Origin: Sipunculus nudus
Taxonomy: Eukaryota; Annelida; Sipuncula; Golfingiida; Sipunculidae
Reading direction: 5' to 3'
Assembly: GCA_026874595.1 (NCBI GenBank)
Contig: CM049315.1
Location: forward strand, 7,748,664-7,812,663
Length of the DNA stretch: 64,000 bases
Positions 1 to 11,567 of this stretch are shown here, in pieces (the first letter of the stretch is position 1; the number at the start of each line of letters is the position of its first letter). The notes beneath the pieces are model-generated. The model was given only the letters and a program-made list of their open reading frames with translations. It ran no database searches and was not told where the DNA came from. Both the position numbers and the translations under genes were made by a program.

Positions 1-830
1 TAACATTTAGAAAATATTATTCTGGTTTTCTGAAAAGAGACAAAACATTGCCTGGTGTATTAAAAATGACACAGCTTGATTTACGTACTAAATTAAATAT
101 AAATATGACTAATCATGACATAAAAAGGACTTTGGAAGCAGAAATCCTGGGTTTCTGTAACCTTTTATTTCATGTTACTAGAAAAAAAGCGTCAATTTCT
201 ACTGACGGATATATTACAAGAAAGAAAATGTTCCTTTAACACCAAAAATTTTTTTTATGTTCCTGCCTTGCTGTCGTGTTATAAACCTGCTTGTATCTTC
301 ATATTAAAAAAAATATCTTGGATGTCGACCATTACATTTGCTATTCCTCGGCATTCTCCACACACAAAAAAACATGTAAAGATTATATCTCCAAGTGGCG
401 GATCAAGGAGTTTGCTATGGCGGGGGCACAACTGCCACATGGATATGATTTTTAAGTGTTTTGTTCAGCATCTCCATTCAAATGGAACGTCGAATATTTC
501 AAACAATAATAATAAGACCATGTGTTCATTCTCCTTCGGGACCTTAAAAACAGTTGCATTTGTGAAAGAAAATCTGCTATAAATGGGTATTTAAAATCTT
601 AAATAAGTGAATTCAAAATAACTTTTATTCAGAATAAACTCAATGAATGTCATGTAATGTTTTTGAGATCCTACAAATTCAAATACCTTTAAGATAAACC
701 GGCTTTGTGAGCATAAATATTTGGCGGCCATGGCAATAGATATGAATCCCTTATACATATCCACAGCTACCACAGACTTGGTATTATGGCGATGCTGAAA
801 ATTTGCAAGTATTCTTTTCGCGAACTTAGG
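1..830. other. AT-rich stretch without recognisable gene
   Basis: I see only short frames without domain-like composition, and no splice-consistent exon or repeat that I recognise. The hairpin head of the family A repeat begins immediately to the right. Confidence 0.5.
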
Positions 831-2110
831 TTTTTAGCTCAGTTGACTGTAGGTCATCTGAGCTATAGCGATCACCTTTTGTCCGGCGTCCGTCCGGCGA
901 TCAGGTTGCCCGGCCGTCTGTCCGTCCGTTTCCTGAACACAAATTGTATCCATTTAGCCGATATTCTTCAAATGTAATATTCAGGAAGGTCCTGGACAAA
1001 ATGTCCTTGGAAACATGAAATAAGGTCAGCGTAACCTATATTCTGCGACCTGTAGCAAAAATGTGTCATATGGACACCTTGAATGCCATATGGATACAAA
1101 TCGCATCTGTAAGGCCTAGACTCTTCTAACGCAAAATCCAGGGTGTTTCTTGGCAAATCTCCTATGAAACCTGTAAATTAAGTCATGGTGACATTTATCC
1201 CGGACCTACGGGTCGAAAATATGATCTTGAGCACCAAGACCGTCAGATCGGGCTCATATTATATCGGTTTTGCTAAGAATATTCTAATTTAACATTCAGG
1301 GAGGTCTTGGGCATATCTTCTTGGAAATATTAAATTAGTTCAACCTGACCTATATTGTGCGAATAGGAAAATGTCGTAAGAGCACCCTGAATGTCAGATG
1401 GGAACCAACTGTATCTGCTAGGCCTTGACTATATAAACGTGACATCCTGGGAGGTTCTGGGCAAATCTCCTTGGAAACCTGAAATAGGACATGGTGACTA
1501 CGCGCCGAAAACATGATCTTGAGCACCCTGAATGTCTAATGGGCACAAAACTCATCTGCTGGCCTAAAAATCTTCTAACACAACATCCAGCTAGTTTCTG
1601 GGCAAAATGCCTTGGAAACCTGAAATTAGGTCATTGTGACTTTTATCCTGCAAGCTACGAACCAAAAACCGGTTTTGAACCCTCGGACTTACAGGGCACA
1701 ACTTATTTTCATTTTCCTTGGAAACTATTACCATATCATCCAGGGAAAACTTGCATCTTCTTTGAAACTTGAAATCAGGTTATGGTGACATATAATCCAT
1801 GAGGTACTGGCAAACAACATGATTCTGAGCACCCAGGCAGTCGCACAGGGCACAGATTTTTTTAATGTGCGCCTAAGAACTTTCCATTGTAAAATTAAGG
1901 CAGGCAGGTCCCTGGCAAGTCTCCATTGAATCTTGAAATTAGATGACTGTGACATATATTATGTGAGCTATAGGGGGGAAAACATGACTTTAGCACTTTA
2001 GAACCTTTTAACTTAAAATTCAATGAGATCTTGGGCAAATCGCCTTCAACATCATGCCCTGTATTCTGTGAGGTAAGAGAGGAAAACCTATTTTGAGAAC
2101 ACAGAAAGTC
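831..2110 (+). repeat. Family A hairpin-headed tandem-repeat element, left part
   Basis: The element starts with an imperfect hairpin at 835-865 (arms TAGCTCAG and CTGAGCTA, with an inner TGACT-type stem). A GTCCG/CCGTCCG-rich leader follows at about 880-930, then degenerate tandem units of roughly 130-150 bp. Each unit contains versions of 'CCTGAAATTAGGTCAnTGTGAC', 'GAGCACCCTGAATGTC' and 'CTTGGAAACCTGAAAT'. The array stops near 2110 and resumes at about 3290 after a LINE fragment. Family B at 13.5 kb shares the head, and the tail near 3766 recurs at 40.4 kb. The layout resembles non-autonomous Helitron-like or 'pearl'-type bivalve elements, but that class assignment is inference. Confidence 0.75.
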
Positions 2111-2127
2111 AGGCGTAGCCATAATCT

Positions 2128-2153
2128 AAAATAAATAATAATAATAATAATAA
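2128..2153 (+). repeat. (AAT)n microsatellite
   Basis: A run of AATAAT units lies just right of the family A array, followed by AT-rich sequence to about 2430 in which I see nothing else. Confidence 0.8.
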
Positions 2154-2429
2154 AATCCACAGGGTTGAGCTCTAAAACGCTATTACAAGCAAGCAATTGC
2201 ATAAAAATGACCATGAGAAAAAAAATATTCATTATATATAAATGAAGACAAACATTTTTATATTACTTAGGCTTTATAAAACATGCCCATAATCCAATAT
2301 TTTACATTAACTATAATACTAAACCAATAAAAGACATTAAACCTATGAAAACGTATTTACAATTACGGTATAGAAATGAAAATCTGCACATTTGCAAAAC
2401 CACAGATAATCATATATTGTATAAATAAG

Positions 2430-3290
2430 TATGTCTTGAGAATTTTTTTAAAGCGGCCGGGCTCTCAAAGTGGGACCTGCCACACAAAATGCTCTTTGGG
2501 CAACCGTGGAAGACTTTGTACATTAAACAAAAGTAAAGGCATGTTCGGCCGATCTGAGGTATCTACCTTATGTGTACGAATGAATTATATCTTTTAAGTA
2601 GACCGGGGCCATGCGATATTTGTCTTGAAAAGTAGTATGGCCACCTTAAATTTAATGCGCTGACTCACAAGGGAGCCTGTGCAGATCCCGCAATACAGGT
2701 GTAAGGTGATCATACTTTTCACATCCATTTAGCATACGGGCTGCGTTGTTCTGAACCGCTGAAGCCTCTGTATTAATGAAGATGTTAACCCAAGAAGTAA
2801 AGCATTTCCATAATCTAACTTGGTAGTGACAAAATCATGGATCAGGCGCCCAAGAGAAAGTTTGTTCCAAATACGTTTTATTTTATAGATGTTGTGGAGA
2901 TGCATGTAGGCCACACGACATATGGTGTTCACATGCTGCTCCATGGTGGAATGGGAATAAAAATAAACACCAAGCCTTCGAATCCACTGAGATGGTGGAA
3001 CTTCATGTTCGCCGATTAGAAGATTTGGACATTTAATCTTTGTCGCCAGATGTTTAGTTGTGTCCAGCATCACCTCTGATTTATCATCGTTCATTTTCAA
3101 GCTGTTGTTGGCCATCCACTTACGTACTAAACCAGCAGTTGCCTCCATATATGTGATGTTATTGCTGAGGTGCTCAGGCCCGAAAATCAAATACAAAGTA
3201 GAATCATCAGCATACATATTATAAAAACCACTCTCGTACCCAAAGGAGCAGTGTAAAGTGTAAAATGTTGGATCCAAAAACATGATTCAA
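2430..3290 (-). mobile_element. CR1/L2-like LINE 3' fragment inside family A
   Basis: On the minus strand an open frame at 3283-2729 begins just upstream of the reverse transcriptase catalytic motif (YADDSTLY). It continues through the region after the catalytic palm typical of CR1/L2/Jockey-type LINEs: WMANNSLKMNDDKSEVM, then a LGVYF block, then a TTKLDYGNALLLGL block. Beyond the stop, broken frames to about 2430 still resemble the family's C-terminal sequence (a QRIKFKVA block and a W-Q-V-P-L block). The 5' end of the element and the N-terminal half of RT are missing, and at least two stops break the 3' part. It is a dead, 5'-truncated copy interrupting the family A array. Clade is uncertain between CR1, L2 and relatives. 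Confidence 0.8.
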
Positions 3291-3770
3291 ATGTATCCTT
3301 GGACACCAAAATTAGGTCACTGTGACTATATTCTGTGAACAATGTGATATAACATGATTTTAGCACCTTGTGTGTCAGATGGGTAACAAATGGTAGCCGT
3401 TGGACCCAGACAATTCTAATTTATTTATAATCCAGGGAGCAACCTGTAAAATCTTCTTAGAAACACTAAATAAGGTCACTGTGACCAATATTCTGTGAGC
3501 ATTTAGCACTCGATAAGTTAGATGGACACAAATGCTAGCAGTTAGACATAGATCTCGGCATCTAGGGAGTTCTTGGTACAATCTTCTTGAAAACCCTAAA
3601 TAAACTCAGTGTATCCTATTTAGTAAGGCCTATGGGCAAAACGCCTGGTTTGGAGCACTCTGGCAGTCATTTAATCTTTCGTTAAAGGCTCCTTTACAAA
3701 TTTTCTCACCAGATCATGCATCAGCTCTGTGTCGAATTCAGCTGAACGTCATGGCCCATGGGCCATTTAT
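3291..3770 (+). repeat. Family A element, right part with palindromic tail
   Basis: Tandem units resume right after the LINE ('AAATTAGGTCACTGTGAC', 'AGCACCTTGTGTGTCAGATG'). They end at 3737-3766 with a conserved tail (TTCAGCTGAnCGTCATGGCC, then CATGGGCC) containing the palindrome GGCCCATGGGCC. The same tail ends the family B array at 40.4 kb, so I treat it as the true element end. Confidence 0.75.
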
Positions 3771-5478
3771 GCATGCAAATATTCCTGCGAACCCCTTCAT
3801 TTACCTGTTCATAAACTATCCATTTACACTTGGTCAGAAAAATCGCCAGAAAGAATAAGCCCTTCAAGGTAGAAACTTTGCCTTGCCTAAATGTGTTACT
3901 GGCCAAATTACATAATAATAAAATAGCAAGATTTCCAGAACACTATAAATCATAATGTAAACTGAATGAAAGGTAATTGATAATGCAGCCTGAGGTCTGA
4001 CCGTCCATTGACCAAAGGGCGTTTCAAGTCACTCTTGTAAAAAAAAGTTGGGCAACTGTGAGAAAATAAGGAAGGGGGTTAGTTTGAGATAAAAATTATC
4101 TCTGGTAACATCCATGCTGAAACCTAGATGAAAGGCTGTGTAAAGTATGCAAGACGGCAAAAAAACTTAAACATAAAAAATATTCAAATTACGACCACTA
4201 AAGGAGGGGGAGCCGTCGAGCTATTTTACCAAGGAATCGCATTTTAAAGTAATGAAGTAAATGGAGCAAATACAGAGCATGTATCGCCAACATCAGTTCC
4301 AAATATAAGCAATATAAAGCAATTGTCGGTCAAGATTTATATTCTGCCAAACTTATGGATCAAGTTTGCCGTGTTATATCTGTGCGATGGCATTGTATAT
4401 GTAAAAACAAGCTTTTGCACGTGCTTGTTTTGCGATAAAGTGATACATCCTTTTCACGAATTGTTTTACTTGCATGGATATGCAATTTGATCATCCACTG
4501 ATAGTTGTTATGGCAAGTTCAACATGAATAAACATGTTCACGTCACTGAAACGGAGAGGGGGGGGGGGGTTCTTTCCAGTGTAGTATACAGTCAAAAACA
4601 GGAAGGACACAACAACTGAAAAAGGACTCGAATACACAAATATTCCCCTGGTCTGCAGATAAACTCCTGGTTCTGCCATAAAGAAGGGAAAACAAAAAAA
4701 AAATGAGAAAAGGGTGCATAATATATCACAAATAAAATTGGTTACAAGTAGCTGGAAATTGTGCACGTTCTCTTTAATAGATACGAATGAAAGTCCTGGA
4801 AGACAGTTTTTATGTATTCTATTTTCTGCTGCAATATCATGTCGGTTGCAATATACCGGTTGTGAAGCCGCCCGCAAAAAGTCCGTATCATCAGTTTTGC
4901 CCAAGACCAGAAATTTAGCAGCATAGGCGTGCAACAGTTTATAAAAGAACGTTTACCATTCGTTCTTTAGAAGTTAATTTTGTTTTTGTCATAGCCCTGG
5001 GAAATCAAAGAATGCAGGTTACTCTCGGTAATGAAACCAGAGAATATACAGTAAGAATATGATATAGTCTTACCTGTCCGTCGAGTGTATTATTAAACTA
5101 GCGTCTTAACTTTGTTTACCATGGGTACATTCAAAATGGTAAAAAACGTGTTCAGGGAAGTGTGGCTGCCAAGGTCTTTATCACTGACTAGTGACAAGGC
5201 CATTCTAAACTACCGACACGTGTGCCAGGAATTTGTTTTACATAAGTAAATAATAAAAATGCATCTCAGGGGCGTATAGAGGATTTACCGCTTATATAAA
5301 CAGGCAATATAAGGAAGCGAGGCGCAATATAGACCGCCTGGTCATATTAAGGGTGGCTGTTTTAATATTTTTCTTCTGATTTTAGGTCGAATAACGGGGC
5401 GCCCCCCCCCCCCCCTCTATCATTTAACAACACATTTCTAAATTATAAAACGCTAGAATTATTTAAAATAAATAATTA
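3771..5478. other. No gene recognised; homopolymer runs
   Basis: A poly-G run lies at about 4558-4569 and a poly-C run at about 5402-5415. A minus-strand frame of 147 codons at 4491-4934 crosses the G-run and has no recognisable domain. Nothing else is supported. Confidence 0.5.
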
Positions 5479-5990
5479 GGGTCCTGCTTGACAAGCGGAG
5501 CCCTACAGTGATCACCGTGTCAATCCGTCCTTCTATACTTCCGTCAATGACACTTTCTTTCGCACGCGATAACTCAACAACAACATACTTCAGCTTTCCC
5601 AAATCCACAGAGATGACTGGTACCTAAAAGGGCTTCATCTTTTTTTAATTGCAGATCTTTCGGAATTCCAATATGGCAACCAGAGCACAATCTCTGATTT
5701 TCTTTCACACCCGATATCTCATAAAAAACATGCTAATTCTTTCTCAAATTGACAGAGATCATCGGTGCATATGAGGGCTTCTGACCTATTGAAATACAGA
5801 CTTGCTCAAAACCAAAAATGGCCAACAGAGTACAGTCGGGGATTTTCTATTGCATACATTAAATCACATATATCTTCTTTAATATTATTTGAACCAGCAG
5901 GATTTTTTTCCTTCGTGCATATGGATAAAAATCTGTTACTATTTGTCATATTTTACAACTTTTACCTAAACTTTTCACCCATATATTAAC
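5479..5990 (+). repeat. Family C hairpin-headed repeat
   Basis: The head is a hairpin around CTTGACAAG flanked by GC arms (5483-5505), followed by 'GTGATCACCGTGTCAATCCGTCC' style sequence. Degenerate units of roughly 160-170 bp follow, containing 'CTTTCTTTCGCnCGCGATA', 'CAACAACAACAT', 'ACAGAGATGAnTGGT' and 'TTCGGAATTCCAATATGGC'. The same unit order recurs in the second copy at 18420-19080. The right end is not sharply defined. Confidence 0.7.
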
Positions 5991-6862
5991 TTGCCCAGCA
6001 CTACCAGAAATGCGTGGCCTTCTGAGGACCATTGTCCGACAACATCTGGTTGTCCATAAAAATCGTCTTGGTGTGTTCTGTAATTCGTGTTTAAATACAC
6101 AAATTATATAACCTGGGGTAAAGGAAATAGATACGAACCTGAAACGATCGGGAACTTTCTCATCATAACGGTTAAGATATTAACAGTTACTTGTTTTAAT
6201 TTGATTAGCATTATATATAAGCATATATTGGCATGTTTTTCTAGCATCATGGTCTTAGTCAAGGTGAAAGGATGATTGACTCATAGTATTGTAATATATA
6301 CCTATTATTTTTTCTGACATGTGAAAATACTCATAATGAACTTGAACACACCTGAGGCTATTTTACAGAAAGGGTATGGTGACCTGTCCCCTACATTAAA
6401 AATCTGTTATAGAATTAAATGGTCATAAGTTATTGCAACAAGCGAAGAGCAATATCTTAGTATGCAAACTAATTAAATTTACCACGTGCATGGATCTGAG
6501 ACGGTGGGAGCAAAACCTAACGTCGTCTGCTCTCGGCAAACAATTATTTCCTCGACAAACGTGAGTGACACAGACATTTCACCCGAACTTGGTATTACCA
6601 AACCTAACAGGTGAAAAATCCTGAAAACGTTCGGGGTCGGATGGTGAACATAGTATTATATATTATGTGGCTAAACTGATCCACTTCATGCACTGGAATG
6701 CAAGGATGTCTCTAGATAATAATGGGAACGACAAAACCCCTGCATAATATATCGGTGCTGCCACCTCCCGATCGTATGATTAACTGCAATGACCCTCTCT
6801 TTCTATGATCACTAAAAATTATCTCTAAGGCAAAAAAAAATATAATAAATAAATAAATAAAA
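5991..6862. other. No gene recognised
   Basis: AT-rich sequence with short frames only. An (AAAT)n-like run at about 6838-6862 abuts the MITE that follows. Confidence 0.5.
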
Positions 6863-7179
6863 GGTATGGTTCTCAGGCACCGCCCGCGTAAATTTTAAAC
6901 CCCGGCATCAAAAATTTTCATTTTTATTTTCAATAGAAACGTACCAATTTTGAGCTTCAGCCGCTCGGACATTTCCTTCAAGAAGATAAAATCATACAAT
7001 TTTGATCAAATTTCATTTTTTATGTATTGCTTTTACTTGTTTAGCAACATAAACCTGTTGTTTTCATGCTTTTCCCTTCTCATTTGACATTTTTATCGAA
7101 ACGTACAAAAAAAATGAAAATAAAAAAAAAACGCCCGCCCGCATTGATTTCTGAAAAAAAAGTGCCTGTAAACCAAGCC
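6863..7179. mobile_element. Small MITE-like element with imperfect 18-bp inverted ends
   Basis: The left end GGTATGGTTCTCAGGCAC (6863-6880) and the reverse complement of the right end (GGCTTGGTTTACAGGCAC, 7162-7179) match at 14 of 18 positions. Just inside each end lies a CGCCCGC motif. The 317-bp interior is AT-rich and non-coding. I could not define a target-site duplication. The superfamily is unassigned. Confidence 0.55.
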
Positions 7180-8344
7180 TTATTTTTTTGGCCTAATGAT
7201 ATACTCTTAGCCTCATTTGAAAAAAGCGTTTGTAGGTCATAGGACTGACATGCAGTTAGTATCGTTAATTATAGGGCATACATCAGCCTGCCTTTATAAT
7301 GTTCAAGAACTGTTTACTATAAACTTATATAACTATTTTGTGATTTTATATTCCACACTGGTTTTGACAAGGGTGTCATAAAATACCCGGATGCTTGAAT
7401 AAAAAATTTCCCTTTGTGAATATAATATAATAAACGAGTAATACAAGGGGCCGAAACTTGGTTTTGAGATAAGCTCGCCGGGGAGGGACGGCTGGGGAAG
7501 GGGGTCCCCGTTTACACAGTGTATAAACATTATGAAATTTTATTCATTTAAGGCTGCAATGGCGCAATAAGAGTACGTTCAAAATGCACAATGATGCGAA
7601 ATCAGTCTGTTTTTCGGTACCAAGCGCGTACTGTTCTGTTCGATTTCCCAATTATATTAGGTCGACAAGTGGGGGGGGGGGGTTATTTTAAAAGAATCTT
7701 GCGCCTATGTATAAATACATATTTCTAAACATTTATTTCATAAAACATGTACATGGTGTATCAGTATTGTTTCAATCCTACCTTTGGATGCCTGACGCTA
7801 GAATGTTGACCCGGGATGTGTAAACACTGAGAAAAATTTCATGTCATTCCCGTTCGGGGGGAAAAAACCCGAGGCGCTCCTCTACGCTTGAGCGATTTCA
7901 GTTTTGGGAACTCCAGTATTTGGCCAACCAGAGATATCTATTGTTCTGTACCTCGCTGAACAAAGAAAGCTGTAATTCAATGAACAGGTGCTGCTCGGCG
8001 TCTTTACCCTGACAGTCACAGACGGGCGGGTCACGTGGTTTGGGACACAATAAAACTTTGTTCGGCTTAGACCAGGCTGTGGAAACGTGTCAGAGTGTAC
8101 ACTTAGGTCCGGGAACTTGCCGGCCATTTCCAATCGAAAACTCTGTAATTTGAATCTTTGTAATATACCCGTCCAGGTTGCAAAACCATTTGATCAAAGT
8201 GTTGTTGTTATTGAATAGTGATAGACAATAAAGCATGAATGCCATGATTTGTTTCACAGGTGATTTTATATAACACTGATTTTTTTTATTTTAGTCGGCA
8301 ACATTTTAGTCGGCAAGAGTAGCCTTTTATAGAGCCCGGGAGAC
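7180..8344. other. No gene recognised; poly-G run and a GC-richer patch
   Basis: A poly-G run lies at about 7671-7682. The stretch 7790-8150 is richer in GC than its surroundings and contains an 83-codon minus-strand frame (8133-7882) of unrecognised composition. I see no supporting splice sites or homologous domain, so I do not call it a gene. Confidence 0.4.
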
Positions 8345-10090
8345 GACATGGTGAAAAATATTTATTAATTCGTGCGCATGAATTACCAATCCGTGCGCAC
8401 GAATTACTAGGTGTGAAAAATATATTTCCATGGTGGAAAAATATTTATTTCAATACGATAACAAATAGCCGATAAGGCTAATGCAACTGCTCTCCTGCAT
8501 ATAAATTAAAAGAAAGTGCAAATTAACATGAATGTATATATGTATATATAAATGATCAGATTGGAAAAGTGCACACACGATAAGATATATATATATATTA
8601 TATATATATATACATAATATACGTTAATACAGATTGACATTCCACATACACTGATACTTATACATATATTATTACTGGTAGGCGTAATACAATTAAAATA
8701 AACACTCAGTCCATATCGAGCATATCAATTAGATTAAAACCATCAGTCTTTCCAATTAAAAATAGGTATTGATTTAAGTAACTGGCACTTAGTTGTAACC
8801 GAGAATGGATAATTTCATGTTGACGATGATTGTCGCAATAATAACTGTATATTTCTCTAGAGGCGGGGTTTAAATAGTCACGAACATTTTCCTTAAAGGA
8901 ATCGATGAAGTAGACTGAATTATGGGAAACGGTTCCAAAGTTTGCAGGCTATTGAAAGGAAAGAAAAGAAAATTGGAAGGAAAGAAAAGCGACAGTCTTT
9001 CCGTGTGAACCTCGGTATCTTTAGCAAATGCGATTTTCGCGGACTGTATAGGGCTTAGCATGAGGCAGAGTTTGAGTTTAAATATTAGCAGATAATCTGG
9101 AGCTAGTGCGTTAATCATTTCATAAAATGAGGATTGTATAGCCAGCTCTCTTCTTGTTTTTATACTTGACCATTATAGCTCTTTTACCATAGCTCCAGTG
9201 CTGGAAGTCGAGAGCGCTCCAGTACATGTTAAACATGCTTTCCGTTGTATACTCTCCAGTTGGAGAGTCTGACAGAACAATTGTTAAATATTAAAACACC
9301 ACACTCCAGTACCAAACGTTTTAATGATTTGTACATACGATCTAAAACTTTCATAGAGAAATGGAATTTATAATTTTTTTTTTCAAAATTTCCAAATGCT
9401 TTTTGGCTTTCAAACATATAATGTTTATGTGTTCCTGTCAGGAAAGCGAATCCCAAATATGACATGAGAAGTCCTGTGAAGTTCATTTCACCTAGTTTAT
9501 GTGTAATTTGCAATAAAGCATCATCGTCAAATGGCGATTGATAACTGTAACTGTAGTTACTTTGTGAAGCAAAATAACAGTTAAAAAATTTCAGCCTGAT
9601 CGGCTTTGTCTATAATAATGTTCCCATTATGCCCAAACGATGATAAGGTAGGTTGTTGTTTTTTTTGTACCAGAGAAAGCCTTGGGTCTGCGAGTTTTAT
9701 GTTTATATTCTTCAAGTATCGCTTAAAGCCCTTTCTATTTTCAATAAACAGATTTCCGAATTTTCCAAGGTAGGAAGTCACGGAACTGTCGAAAGGCGCT
9801 GGGCTCCATTTTGACAACCGTGTGTGCCCGCTGAAACTGCCAGCCTGTGCCTAGACTGAGTCGATGTGTACTTGCTTCCAATTGGCTAGTAATTCGTGCG
9901 CACTAATTAATAACTCGTGCGCACGAATTAGTAGCCAATGAGAATTGAGTCAGAAACATAAGAGAGCTGTTCTCATTGGTCACTAATTCGTGCGCACGGA
10001 TTAGTAATTCGTGCGCACGAATTAATAAATATTTTTTCCACCTTGGAAATATATTTTCACACCTCGTAATTCGTGCGCACAGTAGTGTAT
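8345..10090. mobile_element. Inverted-repeat element with seven copies of an 18-bp palindrome
   Basis: Left-end sequence (about 8392-8460) is the reverse complement of right-end sequence (about 10020-10080); both carry the 'GGTGTGAAAAATATATTTCCA' type block. The palindrome AATTCGTGCGCACGAATT is perfect at 10006-10023. Variants with one or two changes lie at 8367-8384, 8388-8405, 9891-9908, 9912-9929 and 9985-10002, and a partial copy is at 10067-10080. The interior holds minus-strand frames of 78 codons (9817-9581) and 94 codons (9513-9229) that I cannot assign. An AT microsatellite lies at about 8586-8630. It is most simply a DNA transposon or fold-back element. Its superfamily is unknown. 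Confidence 0.65.
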
Positions 10091-11008
10091 ATATGACTTG
10101 TGTGCGTTCTGCAGGGGGCGCCATCTGTGTTCACCTTTTTTCTTTCAGCCAAAATATAATGGTCGACTTCTTTCCTTGTATGATAAAGAATATTGCCCGT
10201 TATCATGAACATTTGAAGAAAATTGGCTCACTATTCCAAAGTGAAATTATCATTGTTATCATTCAGAGTAAAGTTAACATTTGCTTTACGGAACTGCATG
10301 AATGATTGCATGTATTTGCCTTCATAATATTGTATATATTAACCCAGTAATGCAGGAAATGCTTTAGACATCAGCACCAATTGATGAATACCTGTATTAT
10401 GATTTTATGGATAAGATGTCAGTGTAAGCTGTAGGTAGCATCATCTATGTTAACGTTATGTTGTTTGACTCAAAACTATATCTCCTCCACCTCTTCCATC
10501 TTGCGTATACTTTTACTATTTTAACCCTTGTGACAGTAATTAATCATTGGGGTTAATAGAATTAAATGGATATCAATTGAAATCAATTATTAAAAATTGA
10601 CAGCTTTATATTACTTTACGTATTTGATAGTGTGGTTAATAACGATTTCCATGTTTGCTTTAAAGTGTAAATGTCTTTGCTACATATTTTATTCATGTGG
10701 CTGTAATTGTATATAAGCTACAAGTGGCGCAACATATAAAAAATACATTCCACTTCTCTGAGTGTAATGTAGCTTTAAGCTGTATTTTGCACCATTAATG
10801 CTTGACCACAGCTGACAGGTAATTTTCATTCTCCCTGTTCTAGTCCGGTCGCCACTGGACTCAACCTTGTTTTATGGTCTTAAGTTTTTTCTTTGTGGAT
10901 TTTGTTTGCCTATATATCAGGTATGCAAAATATGTTGGTTGGCCCGCTGTCAGCCTTGGGCAATTTTGGCTTAAAACAAAATGGCCGCCAAAATAATGCG
11001 AAAATAGC
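10091..11008. other. No gene recognised
   Basis: AT-rich sequence. A short block at about 10840-10920 ('CCGGTCGCCACTGGACTC') looks repeat-like, but I have no second copy here. Confidence 0.45.
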
Positions 11009-11567
11009 AAAAATGCCATAATTACCTTTACATTTGACATAGAGGGTAATCCAATATATGGATTCTGGGGTATTTTGACCCAGAGAATTTATTCTGGTAT
11101 TGTTTTAGTCATAATGACAACCATTTTTATTGTAGCTGTTTTCATATTTGAAAAAAAACCTGTAAATATACTGAACACATGATTTGGTTAGTACGTATGT
11201 TCCAAAGCATTCTGCAGATTGAGGGTAATAAATTAAACAAATTAAAACACTCAAGTACAGATGAAGATGAGATGATCATACGTTCTGGGAAACATCTGTT
11301 ATACATGATAAAATAATATGCCATTTGGTTACCTAAGTATGACCTTCATTATGAAACAATAAGAGCGAAACTGTAGTTATTCACACAGTTTTTATTTTCC
11401 CTTCTATGTCACGACGAGGCCCGATATTTACAACTTAGACGAGATTTAGTTGGAGGGGAAATATGTGAGCATTATTTAATTACATTTAAATAAAAATGGC
11501 ACCTTTACGGAACTTCTTTATTCTTGGCAAATGTAACAGTTGTATGTGTTTGCATATACTATGTCAA
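11009..11567 (-). repeat. Left arm of a large inverted repeat
   Basis: This arm matches the reverse complement of 15186-15750 along almost its full length. Shared blocks include 'ATTACCTTTACATTTGACAT', 'TTCTGGGGTATT', 'GAGGGTAATAAATTAAAC', 'ATCATACGTTCTGG'-like sequence, 'TTCATTATGAAACAATAAGAGCGAAACTG' (split here for length) and 'TAACAGTTGTATGTGTTTGC'. Identity is imperfect, with small indels. Together with the right arm it forms a fold-back structure about 4.7 kb across, with later insertions in the loop and right arm. Confidence 0.8.

Noticed and set aside
172-582. 136-codon plus-strand frame
   Set aside because: No domain-like composition and no splice or promoter support.
4491-4934. 147-codon minus-strand frame
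   Set aside because: It crosses a poly-G run, is rich in Phe/Ser/Val low complexity and has no recognisable features.
9903-10305. Frames of 73 and 109 codons on both strands
   Set aside because: They are translations of the 18-bp palindrome repeats at the element end.
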